A stretch of 64,000 nucleotides of DNA from a bacterium (GTDB lineage: Bacteria; Planctomycetota; Planctomycetia; Planctomycetales; Planctomycetaceae): contig WGME01000003.1 of the NCBI GenBank assembly GCA_016125225.1, positions 186,001-250,000 of the forward strand, written 5' to 3'. This document shows positions 1 to 10,722 of this stretch, piece by piece; the stretch's first letter is position 1, and each line of letters opens with the position of its first letter. Made by a program: the position numbers and the translations under genes. The notes beneath the pieces are model-generated. The model was not told the origin of the DNA, did not search any database, and saw only the letters and a program-made list of their open reading frames with translations.

Positions 1-49
1 GGCTCTGTGAGCCGTGCATCGTTTTCGAATTGTCTCGGCTCACAGAGCC
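1..49. repeat. Palindromic repeat at the window edge
   Basis: Perfect 14-base inverted repeat: GGCTCTGTGAGCCG at 1-14 pairs with its reverse complement at 36-49, with a 21-base spacer. It could be a REP-like element or the terminator of a gene to the left. It begins at the first base of the window, so its full extent is unknown. The rest of the stretch up to 260 holds no supportable gene. Confidence 0.6.
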
Positions 50-260
50 GTGGCACACAGAGATTAGCAAAACAGCCCCACTACAGATCAATCAAAATCC
101 GCTGATTTGTTTCGACATGCCGATGCGCTTCGGTTATAAAGGGGCTTCACGCCATCGGAGTCGCCCGCCAGAGTTGCCAGCCGCAGCCAACGTTTATCCC
201 CAAGATGCAGCTTGCCGGACCACCCTGCAGGGGATCGTCTCTGTTCTGTGAGATGTGTCG

Positions 261-3239
261 ATGACCAATACTCCCAATCGAACAGCGCTGGCCTGCCACA
301 TATTGCTGGGTTTTGTGCTCGCCGTGGGACTGGTGGGTTGGTTGGGCTTATCGCGACCGTTGGCCTCTGCGGAACCCGCATCGCTGGACCAGTCCTTTGC
401 ATCCACGGCCGGGCCGTTTCTCCAGCAGCATTGCGTTCGCTGTCATAACGCCGATGAGCTCACGTCCGGCATTCGCGTCGATCATCTCGATGCGGCCCTG
501 GAAGATCGGCAGCTGAAACTCTGGCAAGCGATTCGGCAGGTCCTCCGTAAATCTTCGATGCCCCCGGAAGATGAACCGCAACCCACGGATGCCGAGCGTC
601 AGGCGATGCTGGGTTGGATTGATACGGCTTTGGACGTGGCACAATCGCGACCGACGCCGAAAAATGGCAGCGTCCGTCGGTTGACCGTGGAACAATATCG
701 CAACACCCTGCGGGAATTGCTGCTGCTCGATGACGAACTCACCGACACCTTGCCTCCGGATGCGGTCTCGCGGGATGGATTTCTGAACAATCAGGAGACG
801 CAGGTTCTGTCGCCATTGTTGGTGGAGACGTACCTCGATATCGCCGGCAAAGCATTGGATCGCTGTCTGGTCGATCCCACCGCTCGGCCGGTGATTCAAA
901 ACTTTCGCATGGATCTCGGTCGCAGCATCAATCCGCAGCCCTGTCCCGATGCGCTCATCCTGGGGGCGAACAGCCTGTTGCTGAATAACGCTGATTTTCA
1001 GGTCACGCAGCCGATTCCTGCAAAGTCGTTTGCCTTTGAGTCCTTCGCGATGCAGACCAAATTCCGGTTCATTGAAGGTTATCAGGGGAACGATACGGTT
1101 CGCGGCTGGCGTGACTATGACAGCATTTATCATGCTGTCTTTGCATGTCTGCGAGGTGCCGAGGGATATCCGCAAGGTCGGGCCTACAGCACCGTTCCTG
1201 ATGGCCTGTTACTGCGGCCCGCCATTCCGAGTGCCGAACTCTTTGGGGTCGATAGCACTTACGGGCCGCGGGCCAACTTCAAAATCTCATTACGCGAACT
1301 CCCCGATCACGGGAGATTCCGCATCACCGTCATGGCCGCCAAGTATGACGATGGTCTGCTGCTCGATGCACAAACGCCCACACAGCCAGAAGAGTCCGCT
1401 GAAGCCATCACGGTGACTGCCCCTCAGTCTGCAACAACCGTGACTATGCCACAAGCGGGGATTTATCAGATCGACCTGTACGCCGCGAAAGAAGCCAAGC
1501 CGCAGGAAGTCACGTTGCAGTTAGGGACGCGGGAATTCATTGGCACGCTGCAGAGCCCCGCCTTTCTGGTGGTGCGGTTGCCGGCCGGTGAGTTGCCGTT
1601 CCGCTTGACCAGTCCCGAATCGATGCCGGTCGAACGCTGCGTTGCCACGCGACTGCCAGATGATCATCCCTTGGCTCAACGGTTCCGGGTCTTTGAACAA
1701 CGGTCTCCCCGGGTTGGTGTGCACTTGGGTTTGCGTCGCGATTGTGGCAGCACGCTCAATCCGGTTTCGACACCACAGGCGGTCACATCGACGGAACTGC
1801 GGCCGTATATTTTCGAAGGGGCCATCCGCAATTTTCCGAGTCCCGATGTCGAAGCCGATAATGTCAACTATCTCGCGGGGATTCGGGAAATCGGGGTTCG
1901 CAGTGAATACACCGATGGCCGCGATATGCCACAGTTGCTGATCCGGTCCGTCGAGTTTGAAGGGCCCTACTATGACGACTGGCCGCCTGCGACGCATCGC
2001 AATCTCATCACCGAGGCGGAATCGCAGGCATCGACACCCGAGGCGGCTCAACAGGTGATTCGCCGTTTTGCCACGCGGGCGTTTCGCCGTCCGATCACCG
2101 ATCAGGAAGCCACGTCGTTGATGGCTGTTTTTGAGGAGGCCCAGGCTCAAGGCGAATCGTGGCAGAACAGTGTGAAAGATGCCCTGCAGGTGACACTCAC
2201 CTCGCCGCAGTTCCTGTTTCTGACGGAAGCCAGTTCGACGCCGGACGCGGAACCACTCAACGATTACGAACTGGCGGCGAAGTTGGCTTACTTTTTGTGG
2301 AATGGTCCCCCCGACGATGAACTTCTCGAGTTGGCCGCAACAGGTGCATTGCGGGCGCAGTTGGATGATCAGTTGACGCGGATGGTCGCCAGCCCGAAAT
2401 TCCATCGCTTCGTCGAGGATTTCGCGACGCAGTGGTTAAGTCTCGACAAACTGGCGGTGCTGGAACCCGATCGAAAACAGTTTCCCCGCCTCACCCGCGA
2501 TGCTCGACTGCATCTCAAGCAGGAACCGGTCATGTTCCTGGAGCATTTGTTGCGTGAGAATCTCCCCTCGCGACACTTGATCCAATCTGACTTCATTGTC
2601 GCCAACGAAGTCGTGGCGAGTTATTACAATCTCGCGGACCAAACAGAAAGTGGCTGGGAGTTCATCCCGATACCCCATCAACAGCCGGAACTCGGCGGAG
2701 TGCTGTCTCAGGCGGCGATCCTGGCCGGACTCTCGGATGGTCGCGAAGCCAACCCCGTGAAGCGTGGTGCCTGGGTCGCCCGCAAAATTGTGGCCGAGCC
2801 TCCCGATGATCCGCCGCCGAATGTCCCAACATTGCCCGAGGATCGCAGCCTTTCATTACGTGCTCGGTTAGAGCTGCACCGCAATCAGACGGGCTGTGCC
2901 CAATGTCACGCGAAGATCGATCCGTGGGGGTTGCCTTTCGAAGCCTTTGATGCTGGCGGTCGCTGGAAGCAAGAGGCCGTCGATGCCAGTTCCGTCCTCC
3001 CCGACAACACGCCGGTCGCTGATTACCATGCCCTACGGCGGTATCTGGCGGAGGACCGCATCGATCAGGTGGCTTTCAGCGTGCTCAAACATCTGACGAC
3101 CTATGCCATCGGCCGGACTTTGACCTATCGCGAACTCGCGGACTTGAAGCGGGAAAGTGAACAGCGGCGGGAGACCGAGTATCCTCTGCAGGATCTGTTG
3201 AGATTTGTGGTACAGAGCCCAATGTTTCTGGAAAAGTAA
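261..3239 (+). CDS. PSCyt1/DUF1592-family exported cytochrome-like protein
   Basis: Large planctomycete-type protein of about 992 residues. An N-terminal hydrophobic signal segment is followed by a PSCyt1 haem-binding region with CVRCH (about residue 50). Next come a DUF1587-like region (about 135-200), a long beta-rich insert, then DUF1595-, DUF1592-, DUF1588- and DUF1585-like regions to the C-terminus. A second haem motif, CAQCH, lies in the DUF1588 part near residue 880. The family is assumed to act in the periplasm; its reaction is not established. The following gene is the DUF1552 protein that usually accompanies it, 30 bases downstream, so they probably form one operon. Start: ATG at 261 is preferred; an in-frame GTG at 255 is an alternative, and neither has a strong ribosome-binding site. 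Confidence 0.9.
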   Translation: MTNTPNRTALACHILLGFVLAVGLVGWLGLSRPLASAEPASLDQSFASTAGPFLQQHCVRCHNADELTSGIRVDHLDAALEDRQLKLWQAIRQVLRKSSMPPEDEPQPTDAERQAMLGWIDTALDVAQSRPTPKNGSVRRLTVEQYRNTLRELLLLDDELTDTLPPDAVSRDGFLNNQETQVLSPLLVETYLDIAGKALDRCLVDPTARPVIQNFRMDLGRSINPQPCPDALILGANSLLLNNADFQVTQPIPAKSFAFESFAMQTKFRFIEGYQGNDTVRGWRDYDSIYHAVFACLRGAEGYPQGRAYSTVPDGLLLRPAIPSAELFGVDSTYGPRANFKISLRELPDHGRFRITVMAAKYDDGLLLDAQTPTQPEESAEAITVTAPQSATTVTMPQAGIYQIDLYAAKEAKPQEVTLQLGTREFIGTLQSPAFLVVRLPAGELPFRLTSPESMPVERCVATRLPDDHPLAQRFRVFEQRSPRVGVHLGLRRDCGSTLNPVSTPQAVTSTELRPYIFEGAIRNFPSPDVEADNVNYLAGIREIGVRSEYTDGRDMPQLLIRSVEFEGPYYDDWPPATHRNLITEAESQASTPEAAQQVIRRFATRAFRRPITDQEATSLMAVFEEAQAQGESWQNSVKDALQVTLTSPQFLFLTEASSTPDAEPLNDYELAAKLAYFLWNGPPDDELLELAATGALRAQLDDQLTRMVASPKFHRFVEDFATQWLSLDKLAVLEPDRKQFPRLTRDARLHLKQEPVMFLEHLLRENLPSRHLIQSDFIVANEVVASYYNLADQTESGWEFIPIPHQQPELGGVLSQAAILAGLSDGREANPVKRGAWVARKIVAEPPDDPPPNVPTLPEDRSLSLRARLELHRNQTGCAQCHAKIDPWGLPFEAFDAGGRWKQEAVDASSVLPDNTPVADYHALRRYLAEDRIDQVAFSVLKHLTTYAIGRTLTYRELADLKRESEQRRETEYPLQDLLRFVVQSPMFLEK

Positions 3240-3269
3240 TTTCTATCGAGTCAGTACGGAGCGTGGACG

Positions 3270-4610
3270 ATGCCAGGATTTTCAAACCTCGATCGCCGGG
3301 CATTTTTGCAGGGGGTGGGCGGCGTCACTCTGGCGTTGCCGCTGCTCGATGCGATGGGGGCGGAAGCCACCGCTCAGGCACCACGCCGCTTCTGTGCGCT
3401 CTATACGGCGAATGGCATGTCGTTGCCTCGCTCGGAACATGGCATCGATGACTGGAACTGGTTCCCATCCCGCGATGACGCCGACGAATTTGTCTTCAGC
3501 AAATCGACGGAACCGTTGGCTCCGTTCCGGCAACAGCTCAGTTTTTTGAGCGGTATGTACCACCCAAATGGTCCCAAAGCCGACCCGCATGTCTGTTCCG
3601 ATATGTGGCTGACGGGGGCACCGCTGCATAATCCCAAACCGGGCACCTACAATTCAGTCTCGCTCGACCAGATGGTGGCGTTACATACGAAGCAGCATTG
3701 CCGTCAGCCTTCGCTGGTGCTTTCAATCGATGCCGGTACCGGGTTTCTGTCGCGCACGGGCACCATCTCTTACAGCCTTGAAGGGAAGCCGATTCCGGCC
3801 GAGAACAATCCCCGTCGCATCTTCGACCGACTGTTTCGTGGCGACCGGGGCTCGCTGCAGGCCGAACGCGATGCGCTGAAACGCCGGATCAAACTGGTCG
3901 ATGCTGTCGTGGAAAGTGCGAAATCGCTGCAACAACAGCTCGGCCAGTCAGACCGTGAGCGCATGGACCAGTATCTGACATCCTTGAATGAAGTGGAATC
4001 GCGTTTGCTGGCTTCGGAACGCTGGATCGATATTCCTCTCAAGCCGCAAGATTATTCCCATCTCAATCTCGATGCGACCAATGAAAGCGAACCGGCCGAG
4101 TACTACCGCAACATGTTCGATCTGATCTCGTTGGCCTTTGATGCCGACATCACACGGTCGGTGGCGTTCATGCTCAACCGCGAAGATGGCATGGGCATCA
4201 GCGACACCTTCCCCTTGAAACTCGGTCTTTCACGGACGCATCATTCCTTGTCGCACACGGGTGACAAAGACGGGCAACTGGAATTCGCGAAGTACGATCT
4301 GTTCCTCAGTCAACAGGTGGCCCATTTTCTCAAGCGGCTCAATGAGTATCAGGATCGCGATGGGTGCGTGCTGGATAACACGTTGGTGCTGTTTGGCAGC
4401 GGAGCGAGTACGACTCATAACCCCCGCAATCTGCCGACATTGCTGGCCGGGGGGAAGAATCTGGGCCTGAAGCAGGGGCAATTCTGGCAATCAGAAGAAA
4501 CACGGCTTTCCAACGTTTATCTCACCATGTTGCACGCGCTCGGGGTTGAAGTCGATCAATTCGCGGACAGCACGGGCACCGTTAGCCAGTCGGTGTTTGA
4601 GAAGGTGTAA
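3270..4610 (+). CDS. DUF1552 domain-containing exported protein
   Basis: 446 residues. The N-terminus carries a Tat-like signal ([12 protein letters not shown] followed by a hydrophobic stretch ending near an AQA site), so export in folded form is likely. The rest matches the DUF1552 family, the standard partner of DUF1592/PSCyt1 proteins in planctomycetes and myxobacteria. The body shows an alkaline-phosphatase/DUF1501-like layout, with VLFGSGAS and LLAGG segments near the C-terminus. No catalytic role has been shown for the family. The ATG at 3270 has GGAG eight bases upstream. It follows the cytochrome-like gene by 30 bases. Confidence 0.9.
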   Translation: MPGFSNLDRRAFLQGVGGVTLALPLLDAMGAEATAQAPRRFCALYTANGMSLPRSEHGIDDWNWFPSRDDADEFVFSKSTEPLAPFRQQLSFLSGMYHPNGPKADPHVCSDMWLTGAPLHNPKPGTYNSVSLDQMVALHTKQHCRQPSLVLSIDAGTGFLSRTGTISYSLEGKPIPAENNPRRIFDRLFRGDRGSLQAERDALKRRIKLVDAVVESAKSLQQQLGQSDRERMDQYLTSLNEVESRLLASERWIDIPLKPQDYSHLNLDATNESEPAEYYRNMFDLISLAFDADITRSVAFMLNREDGMGISDTFPLKLGLSRTHHSLSHTGDKDGQLEFAKYDLFLSQQVAHFLKRLNEYQDRDGCVLDNTLVLFGSGASTTHNPRNLPTLLAGGKNLGLKQGQFWQSEETRLSNVYLTMLHALGVEVDQFADSTGTVSQSVFEKV

Positions 4611-4747
4611 CAAGGCTGCCAAGGCAGGGGCGAGACCGGTTCGGCTACACGGACAGAAAAATCTTCTTCGTGTGATGCCCACCGTAGTCCCGATGGGTTA
4701 GAGTATCGGCAACCGTCAGACGTTCGATATTCCCATCGTGTGGTTCC

Positions 4748-6253
4748 GTGTCGCGAACCTGCCCTGTTGAAAGTGCTGCCGTGTCGCCATCCCGATTCGG
4801 GTGCCGGGCGTGGCTGTTGCCATGTCTCTTCTGGCTGGTATTGCCTTCATCGTCATCAGGTGCCGAGCGACCAAACATCGTCCTGGTCCTGATTGATGAC
4901 ATGGGCTGGGGAGATCTCTCCTGCTTTGGTAACCTCGACGCGCAGACACCGCATATCGACCGACTGGCAGCTGAAGGTTTGCGTTTCGAGCAGTTTTATG
5001 TAGCGGCCCCCATTTGTTCTCCATCCCGGTGTGCCCTGACGACAGGGCAGTATCCGCAGCGCTGGCGGATCACGTCGTTCCTGAACAACCGGGCGGATAA
5101 CGAACGCCGTGGCATGGCCCAATGGCTCGATCCTGCGGCTGTCACTTTACCGCGACTCCTGCATTCAGCCGGTTATGCGACGGGTCACTTCGGCAAGTGG
5201 CATCTCGGTGGGCAACGCGATGTGGCCGATGCCCCGCCAATCTCCGATTACGGCTTTGATACTTCGCTCACCAATTTTGAAGGCATGGGGCCGAAGCTGT
5301 TACCTTTGACACTACGGCCGGGTGAGACGGAACCGGGCCACATCTGGGGTGATGCCGAACGGCTGGGGGAACCTGTGACCTGGATGCTGCGGTCACGCAT
5401 CACCAGCGGCTATATCGATGCCGCGTTGCCCTTTATCGATGAGGCTATTCGGAAGCAGCAGCCGTTCTACATCAACCTCTGGCCGGATGATGTGCATACA
5501 CCGTTATGGCCACCCGTTGAGCATTGGGCCGAGGGCAAACGCGGCCTCTATCTCGCTGTGCTGGAAGAAATGGACCGGCAGTTGGGAACGCTGTTCGATC
5601 ACATTCGCCAATCTCCGGCCCTGCATGAACAGACCGTGATTGTTCTCTGCTCGGACAACGGTCCGGAGTCTGGAGCAGGAACCGCAGGACCGTTGCGAGG
5701 TGGGAAGACTCAGCTTTACGAGGGCGGAATCCGTTCACCGCTCATCGTCTGGGGTCCGGGATTGATGGCCAAAGAGGTGGCATCGTCGGTTAATAAGACG
5801 TCGATCCTCACCGCTTACGATCTGGTACCGTCATTACTGTCAATCGCTGGTGTGACTCCGCCGACCGAGGTGGCTTTTGATGGCGTGGATTTGTCGGCCA
5901 CGTTGCTGGGCCGCGAACAACGCTCTCGTGAAGCGCCGGTGTTCTGGCGTCGTCCGCCCGACCGGAAGAATTCTCCGCCGGCGATTCCCGACCCGCAACC
6001 CGACCTCGCGGTCCGAGACGGCCGATGGAAACTGTTATGCGACTACGATGGTTCACGCCCGGAACTGTACGATCTCGATCAGGATCGTGGCGAAACCACG
6101 AATCTGTCAGAACAGCATCCCGACCAGGTCCAGCGGTTAACACAACTGGTACTGCATTGGCATCAATCTTTGCCGCCGGATCGCGGACCGCAAATCGGAT
6201 TGAATCCGCTGCCGAAACGTCAACAGGCCACACCCAAGAAGTCGCTCCCATGA
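4748..6253 (+). CDS. Exported sulfatase (first of cluster)
   Basis: Formylglycine-dependent sulfatase of about 500 residues. A hydrophobic signal segment precedes the metal-binding LIDDMGWGD motif. The active-site motif CSPSR has its Cys at residue 90; this Cys would be converted to formylglycine. GKWHLGG and the C-terminal metal-site motif CSDNGPESG are present. It should hydrolyse sulfate esters outside the cytoplasm; the substrate cannot be told. The start is a GTG and is uncertain: in-frame GTG codons at 4748 and 4781 both leave a signal peptide, and neither has a clear ribosome-binding site. Its stop codon overlaps the ATG of the next sulfatase (ATGA at 6250), which suggests translational coupling. 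Confidence 0.88.
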   Translation: MSRTCPVESAAVSPSRFGCRAWLLPCLFWLVLPSSSSGAERPNIVLVLIDDMGWGDLSCFGNLDAQTPHIDRLAAEGLRFEQFYVAAPICSPSRCALTTGQYPQRWRITSFLNNRADNERRGMAQWLDPAAVTLPRLLHSAGYATGHFGKWHLGGQRDVADAPPISDYGFDTSLTNFEGMGPKLLPLTLRPGETEPGHIWGDAERLGEPVTWMLRSRITSGYIDAALPFIDEAIRKQQPFYINLWPDDVHTPLWPPVEHWAEGKRGLYLAVLEEMDRQLGTLFDHIRQSPALHEQTVIVLCSDNGPESGAGTAGPLRGGKTQLYEGGIRSPLIVWGPGLMAKEVASSVNKTSILTAYDLVPSLLSIAGVTPPTEVAFDGVDLSATLLGREQRSREAPVFWRRPPDRKNSPPAIPDPQPDLAVRDGRWKLLCDYDGSRPELYDLDQDRGETTNLSEQHPDQVQRLTQLVLHWHQSLPPDRGPQIGLNPLPKRQQATPKKSLP

Positions 6254-9225
6254 ATCGCTGTCTGACTGATATCTGTTCCATCGCGTTGCGGTGGTGTGTC
6301 ACATTGTCCGGTTCTCATTTGTTCGCGAATCGCATCGGCCGATTGATCCTTGGCCTTTGCGTGCTCAGCTCTGCCTCACTGTCTATCGCGGCGGAGAAGC
6401 CGAACGTTTTGTTGATCATGGTCGATGATCTCAAGCCCGCTCTGGGATGTTACGGCGATCTCGTGGCTCAAACGCCGCATCTCGATCGGCTGGCGTCGCG
6501 GGGAATGCGATTCGACCTGGCTTATTGCAATCAGGCGGTCTGTGCCCCTTCGCGGTTCACGTTGATGCTCGGGGCGCATTCGACATCAACGGGACTGTAT
6601 GGCCTCGGCAGTCAATTGCGGCAGCACTGCCCCGATGCCGTGACCTTGCCCCAGTTCTTTGCCCGGCACGGCTACCATACCGAATCGCTGGGGAAGGTCT
6701 TTCACATCGGACATGGAAACCACGGCGATCCTGATTCGTTCAGCGTGGCTCACTTTCATGATAAAGTGATTGAGTATGCCGATCCCGCGAGTACCGATGG
6801 CGGGCAACTGACGCGCGAAGAAGCCTACTTTGCGAATCAGCAGTTGGGTAAGATTCGAACGCTGCCGCGGGGGGCGGTGATGGAATCCCCGGAGGTGGCC
6901 GATGAGCAGTATGCCGATGGTCGCGTGGCGGCGGAAACACAGCGGCGACTGCAGGCCGCGAAACAGCGTCGCCAGAGTGACGGCCTGCCGTTCTTCATCA
7001 CCGCCGGCTTTGCCCGCCCGCATCTCCCGTTCAGCGTGCCTCGGAAGTATTGGGATCTGTATGATCCGGCCACGTTACCCATGGCGGAGTTTGAATCACC
7101 TCCCGCAGAAGCCCCTGCCGTCGCGAATAAGACTAACGGGGAACTCGCGAATTATAGCCCCATTCCGGACGATGGCGTTGTGACTGGCGATTTACGTCGG
7201 CAGTTGGTCCACGGGTACTATGCCAGCGTCAGTTATGTGGACGCCCAAATTGGCAAAGTGCTGGCTGAACTCGATCGGCTCGATCTGACAAAGAACACCA
7301 TCGTGGTTCTCTGGGGAGATCATGGGTTTCATCTCGGTGATCATGGCTTGTGGACCAAGCACACCAACTATGAGCAGGCCAATCGAATTCCGCTGCTGAT
7401 CGTGGCTCCTGGTGTCACGCAGCCGGGTAGTTCCACGCGGCAACTCGCCGAGAGCGTCGACATCTATCCGACATTGGCGGAATTGGCAGGACTGCCTCGG
7501 CCGGATGGACCGCAGCCAATCGACGGCCTCAGCCTGGTGCCGGTGCTCAAGGATCCTGCGTTGCGCGTGCGAGATCATGCCTACCATGTTTTTCCACGGG
7601 CTCAACTGGGGCGAGCCATCCGCACGGAACGCTATCGACTGGTCGAGTGGAAGAAAGTCGGGGCACCTGCCGAGTCGGCTGTCAGGGAACTCTACGACTA
7701 TGCCCACGACCCGCTGGAAACCAAGAACATCGCCGCTGAACAGGCAGAGGTCGTTGCACAGTTGCAAACGCTGCTGGATCGTCATCCAACACCTGTCGAT
7801 CCGCAGGCGAAACCACAAGGGATCAATCGGAAGCATGAATCCACGGCGACTTCCAAACGTCCGAACATTGTCGTCTTTCTGACGGACGATCAGGGCCAAC
7901 TCGACAGCATGCCCTACGGCGACCCGGTGTTACAGACACCGCACATGCAGCGGCTGGCTCAAGCGGGTATGACTTTTACGCGGGCCTATGTGGCTTCTCC
8001 CAGTTGTGCACCCAGCCGGGCGGCTTTGCTGACGGGGTTAATGCCAGCCCGGAATGGTGCCGCAGCGAATCACAGCCAGCCGCGTGCAGACATCCGCAAA
8101 TGGCCCAGCTACTTTCAGGAACTGGGTTACAAGGTCGTCGCGTTTGGCAAGGTTTCGCATTACAAACACACCCCCCAGTACGGCTTCGATCATTTCGCCC
8201 ACGATACGTTCCATGATCACGCAGCGATTCCAGCCGCGGTCGAGTTCCTGCAGAATCGGACAGCGACGGCAGATCGTCCGCTCTGTCTGATGGTCGGCAC
8301 GAATTGGCCACATGTCCCCTGGCCGGAAGAGGCAAAGCGTTATGATCCTGCACGTCTGACATTACCCGCTGGCAGTATTGATACCCCGGAGACCCGTGAC
8401 TGGCGGGCCCGCTATGCCGAGGCGGTCACGTTGGCGGATCAGGATTTGGGCCAGATTCTCACGGCCATCGAATCTCATCTTCCTGCCGATACCATCACGG
8501 TTTTCAGCAGCGATCATGGGGCCCAGTGGCCATTTGGAAAGTGGAATCTCTATGAATCGGGGATCGCGGTGCCGTTGATTGTTCGCTGGCCGGGGACAGT
8601 TCCGGCTGGTTCTCGGTCTGCTGCTCTGGTGAGTTGGGTCGACTTGTTGCCGACATTGCTGGAAGCCGCCGGGGGCCAACCGCCGGGCGATATCGATGGC
8701 CGTTCGTTTTTGCCCGTCCTGACTTCGCCCGAGAAGCCCCATCGGCAACACATTTTTGGGACGCATGCGAATGACAATCGCATGAATGTGTACCCGGCCC
8801 GGTCGGTGCGGAATTCCCGCTGGAAGTACATTCGGAATCTGCATCCCGAATTTGTGTTCACGACTCATATCGATCTGGTTGCCGGGGATCTCGGTCAACG
8901 GGCCTTTTTCTCGACCTGGGAACAGGCAGCGAAGACAGACCCCAAAGCGGCGGCCATCTTGCAAAGGTACCACGCCCGTCCGGCAGAGGAACTGTATGAT
9001 CTGGAGGCCGACCCTCATGAACAGCACAATCTCGCCGCCGATCCTCAAGCCGCGATGGTCCTGGCCGAATTGCGTGGTCAACTCGATGCCTGGATGACCT
9101 TTCAGGGAGATACCGGCGAGGTGACGGTGCAGCCACGGTTACTGAGCGATCCACAAAGTTATGGACCGGCCGCCGCGATCCAAGGTCCCACTCGTCGTAC
9201 CACCACGCCAGCCCCAGTGAAATGA
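6250..9225 (+). CDS. Tandem double sulfatase (two catalytic domains in one chain)
   Basis: 991 residues from the ATG at 6250, which overlaps the upstream stop. A signal segment ends near residue 48. Domain 1 (about 50-525) resembles iduronate-2-sulfatase: LIMVDDLKP, active-site CAPSR with Cys98, and WGDHGFHLGDHG. After a linker rich in Pro, Lys and Thr, domain 2 (about 535-975) starts with RPNIVVFLTDDQGQ and has its own CAPSR with Cys586 and the metal motif SSDHGAQWPFGKWN. Both active sites look intact. Usual sulfatases have about 450-550 residues and one domain. No stop codon separates the halves, and domain 2 lacks a signal peptide, consistent with a real gene fusion. Two sequential desulfation steps on one glycan are plausible but inferred. 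Confidence 0.88.
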   Translation: MNRCLTDICSIALRWCVTLSGSHLFANRIGRLILGLCVLSSASLSIAAEKPNVLLIMVDDLKPALGCYGDLVAQTPHLDRLASRGMRFDLAYCNQAVCAPSRFTLMLGAHSTSTGLYGLGSQLRQHCPDAVTLPQFFARHGYHTESLGKVFHIGHGNHGDPDSFSVAHFHDKVIEYADPASTDGGQLTREEAYFANQQLGKIRTLPRGAVMESPEVADEQYADGRVAAETQRRLQAAKQRRQSDGLPFFITAGFARPHLPFSVPRKYWDLYDPATLPMAEFESPPAEAPAVANKTNGELANYSPIPDDGVVTGDLRRQLVHGYYASVSYVDAQIGKVLAELDRLDLTKNTIVVLWGDHGFHLGDHGLWTKHTNYEQANRIPLLIVAPGVTQPGSSTRQLAESVDIYPTLAELAGLPRPDGPQPIDGLSLVPVLKDPALRVRDHAYHVFPRAQLGRAIRTERYRLVEWKKVGAPAESAVRELYDYAHDPLETKNIAAEQAEVVAQLQTLLDRHPTPVDPQAKPQGINRKHESTATSKRPNIVVFLTDDQGQLDSMPYGDPVLQTPHMQRLAQAGMTFTRAYVASPSCAPSRAALLTGLMPARNGAAANHSQPRADIRKWPSYFQELGYKVVAFGKVSHYKHTPQYGFDHFAHDTFHDHAAIPAAVEFLQNRTATADRPLCLMVGTNWPHVPWPEEAKRYDPARLTLPAGSIDTPETRDWRARYAEAVTLADQDLGQILTAIESHLPADTITVFSSDHGAQWPFGKWNLYESGIAVPLIVRWPGTVPAGSRSAALVSWVDLLPTLLEAAGGQPPGDIDGRSFLPVLTSPEKPHRQHIFGTHANDNRMNVYPARSVRNSRWKYIRNLHPEFVFTTHIDLVAGDLGQRAFFSTWEQAAKTDPKAAAILQRYHARPAEELYDLEADPHEQHNLAADPQAAMVLAELRGQLDAWMTFQGDTGEVTVQPRLLSDPQSYGPAAAIQGPTRRTTTPAPVK

Positions 9226-9248
9226 TCCGTGAAACAAAAGGAAGTCCG

Positions 9249-10700
9249 ATGCGACCGCTGTTCTACGTACTGTGTTTAACCGGGCTGATCATTCTGCCGG
9301 GAGAAAGGGCCATCGCCGCGGTAACTCCGCATATCGTGCTCATCATGGCCGACGATATGGGCTGGGGACAGACAGGGTATCGTCAGCATCCGGTTCTGAA
9401 GACACCGCATCTCGATGAAATGGCCGAGCACGGCTTGCGTTTCGAACGCTTCTATGCCGGTAGTCCGGTCTGTTCTCCCACACGAGCGAGCGTGCTCACC
9501 GGCCGCTCACCCGATCGTTGTGGCGTATTAACTCATGGCTATGCCTTGCGACCACAAGAGAAAACCTTGGCTCAAGCCCTGCAGAAAGCAGGTTACAAAA
9601 CCGGCCACTTCGGGAAGTGGCACCTCGATGGATTTAAGGGACCTGGCGCCCCCATCCTGAAAGACGACCCACGCAGCCCGGGCCGATTCGGGTTTGATGA
9701 ATGGTTCTCAGTGACCAATTTCTTCGACGTCGATCCCCTCATGAGTCTCCAAGGCGAGATCCAGGCCACTCTGGGGGATTCGTCGGAAGTCATCGTCGCC
9801 AAAGCTTCGCAGTTTCTCGAACAGCATGCGACTTCGGGGCAACCGATGTTTGCTGTCGTCTGGTTTGGATCGCCTCATAGTCCGTTCAAAGCCTTGCCAG
9901 ATGATGCTGCCCAGTTTCCCGATTTGAATGAAGCTTCAGCGAACCACTATGGAGAACTCGTCGCCTTGGACCGAGCGGTTGGAACCTTGCGGACAAAGCT
10001 GCGGGAACTGTCGATTGCAGAGAACACACTGCTGGTGTTCTGCAGCGACAACGGGGGCTTGCCGGGCATTCAACCTGAAACCGTAGGCGGGCTACGCGGG
10101 TTCAAAGGCTCGGTCTATGAAGGGGGCTTGCGTGTGCCGGGCATCATCGAATGGCCAGGCGTGATCGCCCCCCGTGTGACGGAGTTTCCGGCAGGGACCA
10201 TCGATCTGTTCCCTACCATTGCCGACATCGTGGGCCTCCCCGTCGAATCATTTGTGCAACCCGTGGACGGGATCAGTCTGCGGCCACTCTTTACCGCCGA
10301 ACAAACCACGCGGTCGCAACCGCTCGGCTTTCGGTTTGGACAGAAGCTGGCACTCATCGACAATCAGTGGAAAATTGTGTGCGACAATCGCAAGCAAGGC
10401 GAATTTCAGCTTTATGATCTGGAACATGATCACCGGGAGGCCGAAGACCTGAGTTCCCGGCAACCGCAGAAATTCGCGGAGATGAAACAGAAAATCCTGG
10501 CCTGGAATCAGTCGGTGGAAGCCAGTTTTCAAGGGCATGACTATCCTGAACACGCCGTGGTCCCGCCCGATCTGGAATCGATTTTCTGGTATGACGCCCC
10601 AGCCTATGCTCCGTACCTGCCCGAGTGGAAAGACCGCTGGGAGTTCCGAACGTACATCGATCGGCAGCGACAACCGCAGAAAAAGAAAGCCGCAGACTGA
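9249..10700 (+). CDS. Exported sulfatase (third of cluster)
   Basis: 483 residues. A clear signal peptide (MRPLFYVLCLTGLIIL) precedes the metal motif LIMADDMGWGQ. The active site is CSPTR with Cys75; GKWHLDG and FCSDNGGLPG complete the sulfatase signature. The ATG at 9249 is chosen because AAAAGGAAG lies six bases upstream and the signal peptide begins there. An ATG at 9222 overlaps the previous stop but would add nine residues before the signal. It ends the three-gene sulfatase run, and a hairpin follows at 10703. Confidence 0.9.
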   Translation: MRPLFYVLCLTGLIILPGERAIAAVTPHIVLIMADDMGWGQTGYRQHPVLKTPHLDEMAEHGLRFERFYAGSPVCSPTRASVLTGRSPDRCGVLTHGYALRPQEKTLAQALQKAGYKTGHFGKWHLDGFKGPGAPILKDDPRSPGRFGFDEWFSVTNFFDVDPLMSLQGEIQATLGDSSEVIVAKASQFLEQHATSGQPMFAVVWFGSPHSPFKALPDDAAQFPDLNEASANHYGELVALDRAVGTLRTKLRELSIAENTLLVFCSDNGGLPGIQPETVGGLRGFKGSVYEGGLRVPGIIEWPGVIAPRVTEFPAGTIDLFPTIADIVGLPVESFVQPVDGISLRPLFTAEQTTRSQPLGFRFGQKLALIDNQWKIVCDNRKQGEFQLYDLEHDHREAEDLSSRQPQKFAEMKQKILAWNQSVEASFQGHDYPEHAVVPPDLESIFWYDAPAYAPYLPEWKDRWEFRTYIDRQRQPQKKKAAD

Positions 10701-10702
10701 CC

Positions 10703-10722
10703 TGCCTGGTTAAGGCCGGGCA
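10703..10722. terminator. Bidirectional hairpin between convergent genes
   Basis: TGCCTGG (10703-10709) pairs with CCGGGCA (10716-10722) with one G-U wobble and a six-base loop. It fills the gap between the end of the sulfatase gene and the end of the convergent minus-strand gene. There is no long T-run, so strength is uncertain. Confidence 0.45.

Noticed and set aside
30-251. 73-codon plus-strand frame at the left edge
   Set aside because: It starts inside the palindromic repeat, lacks a ribosome-binding site and shows no family pattern.
1521-2405. 294-codon minus-strand frame inside the DUF1592 gene
   Set aside because: Antisense shadow of a well-supported gene; no recognisable domain and Arg-rich composition.
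7820-7860. Separate start for the second sulfatase domain (ATG near 7836)
   Set aside because: No ribosome-binding site and no signal peptide follow. The frame is continuous with the first domain, so a fusion is the simpler reading.
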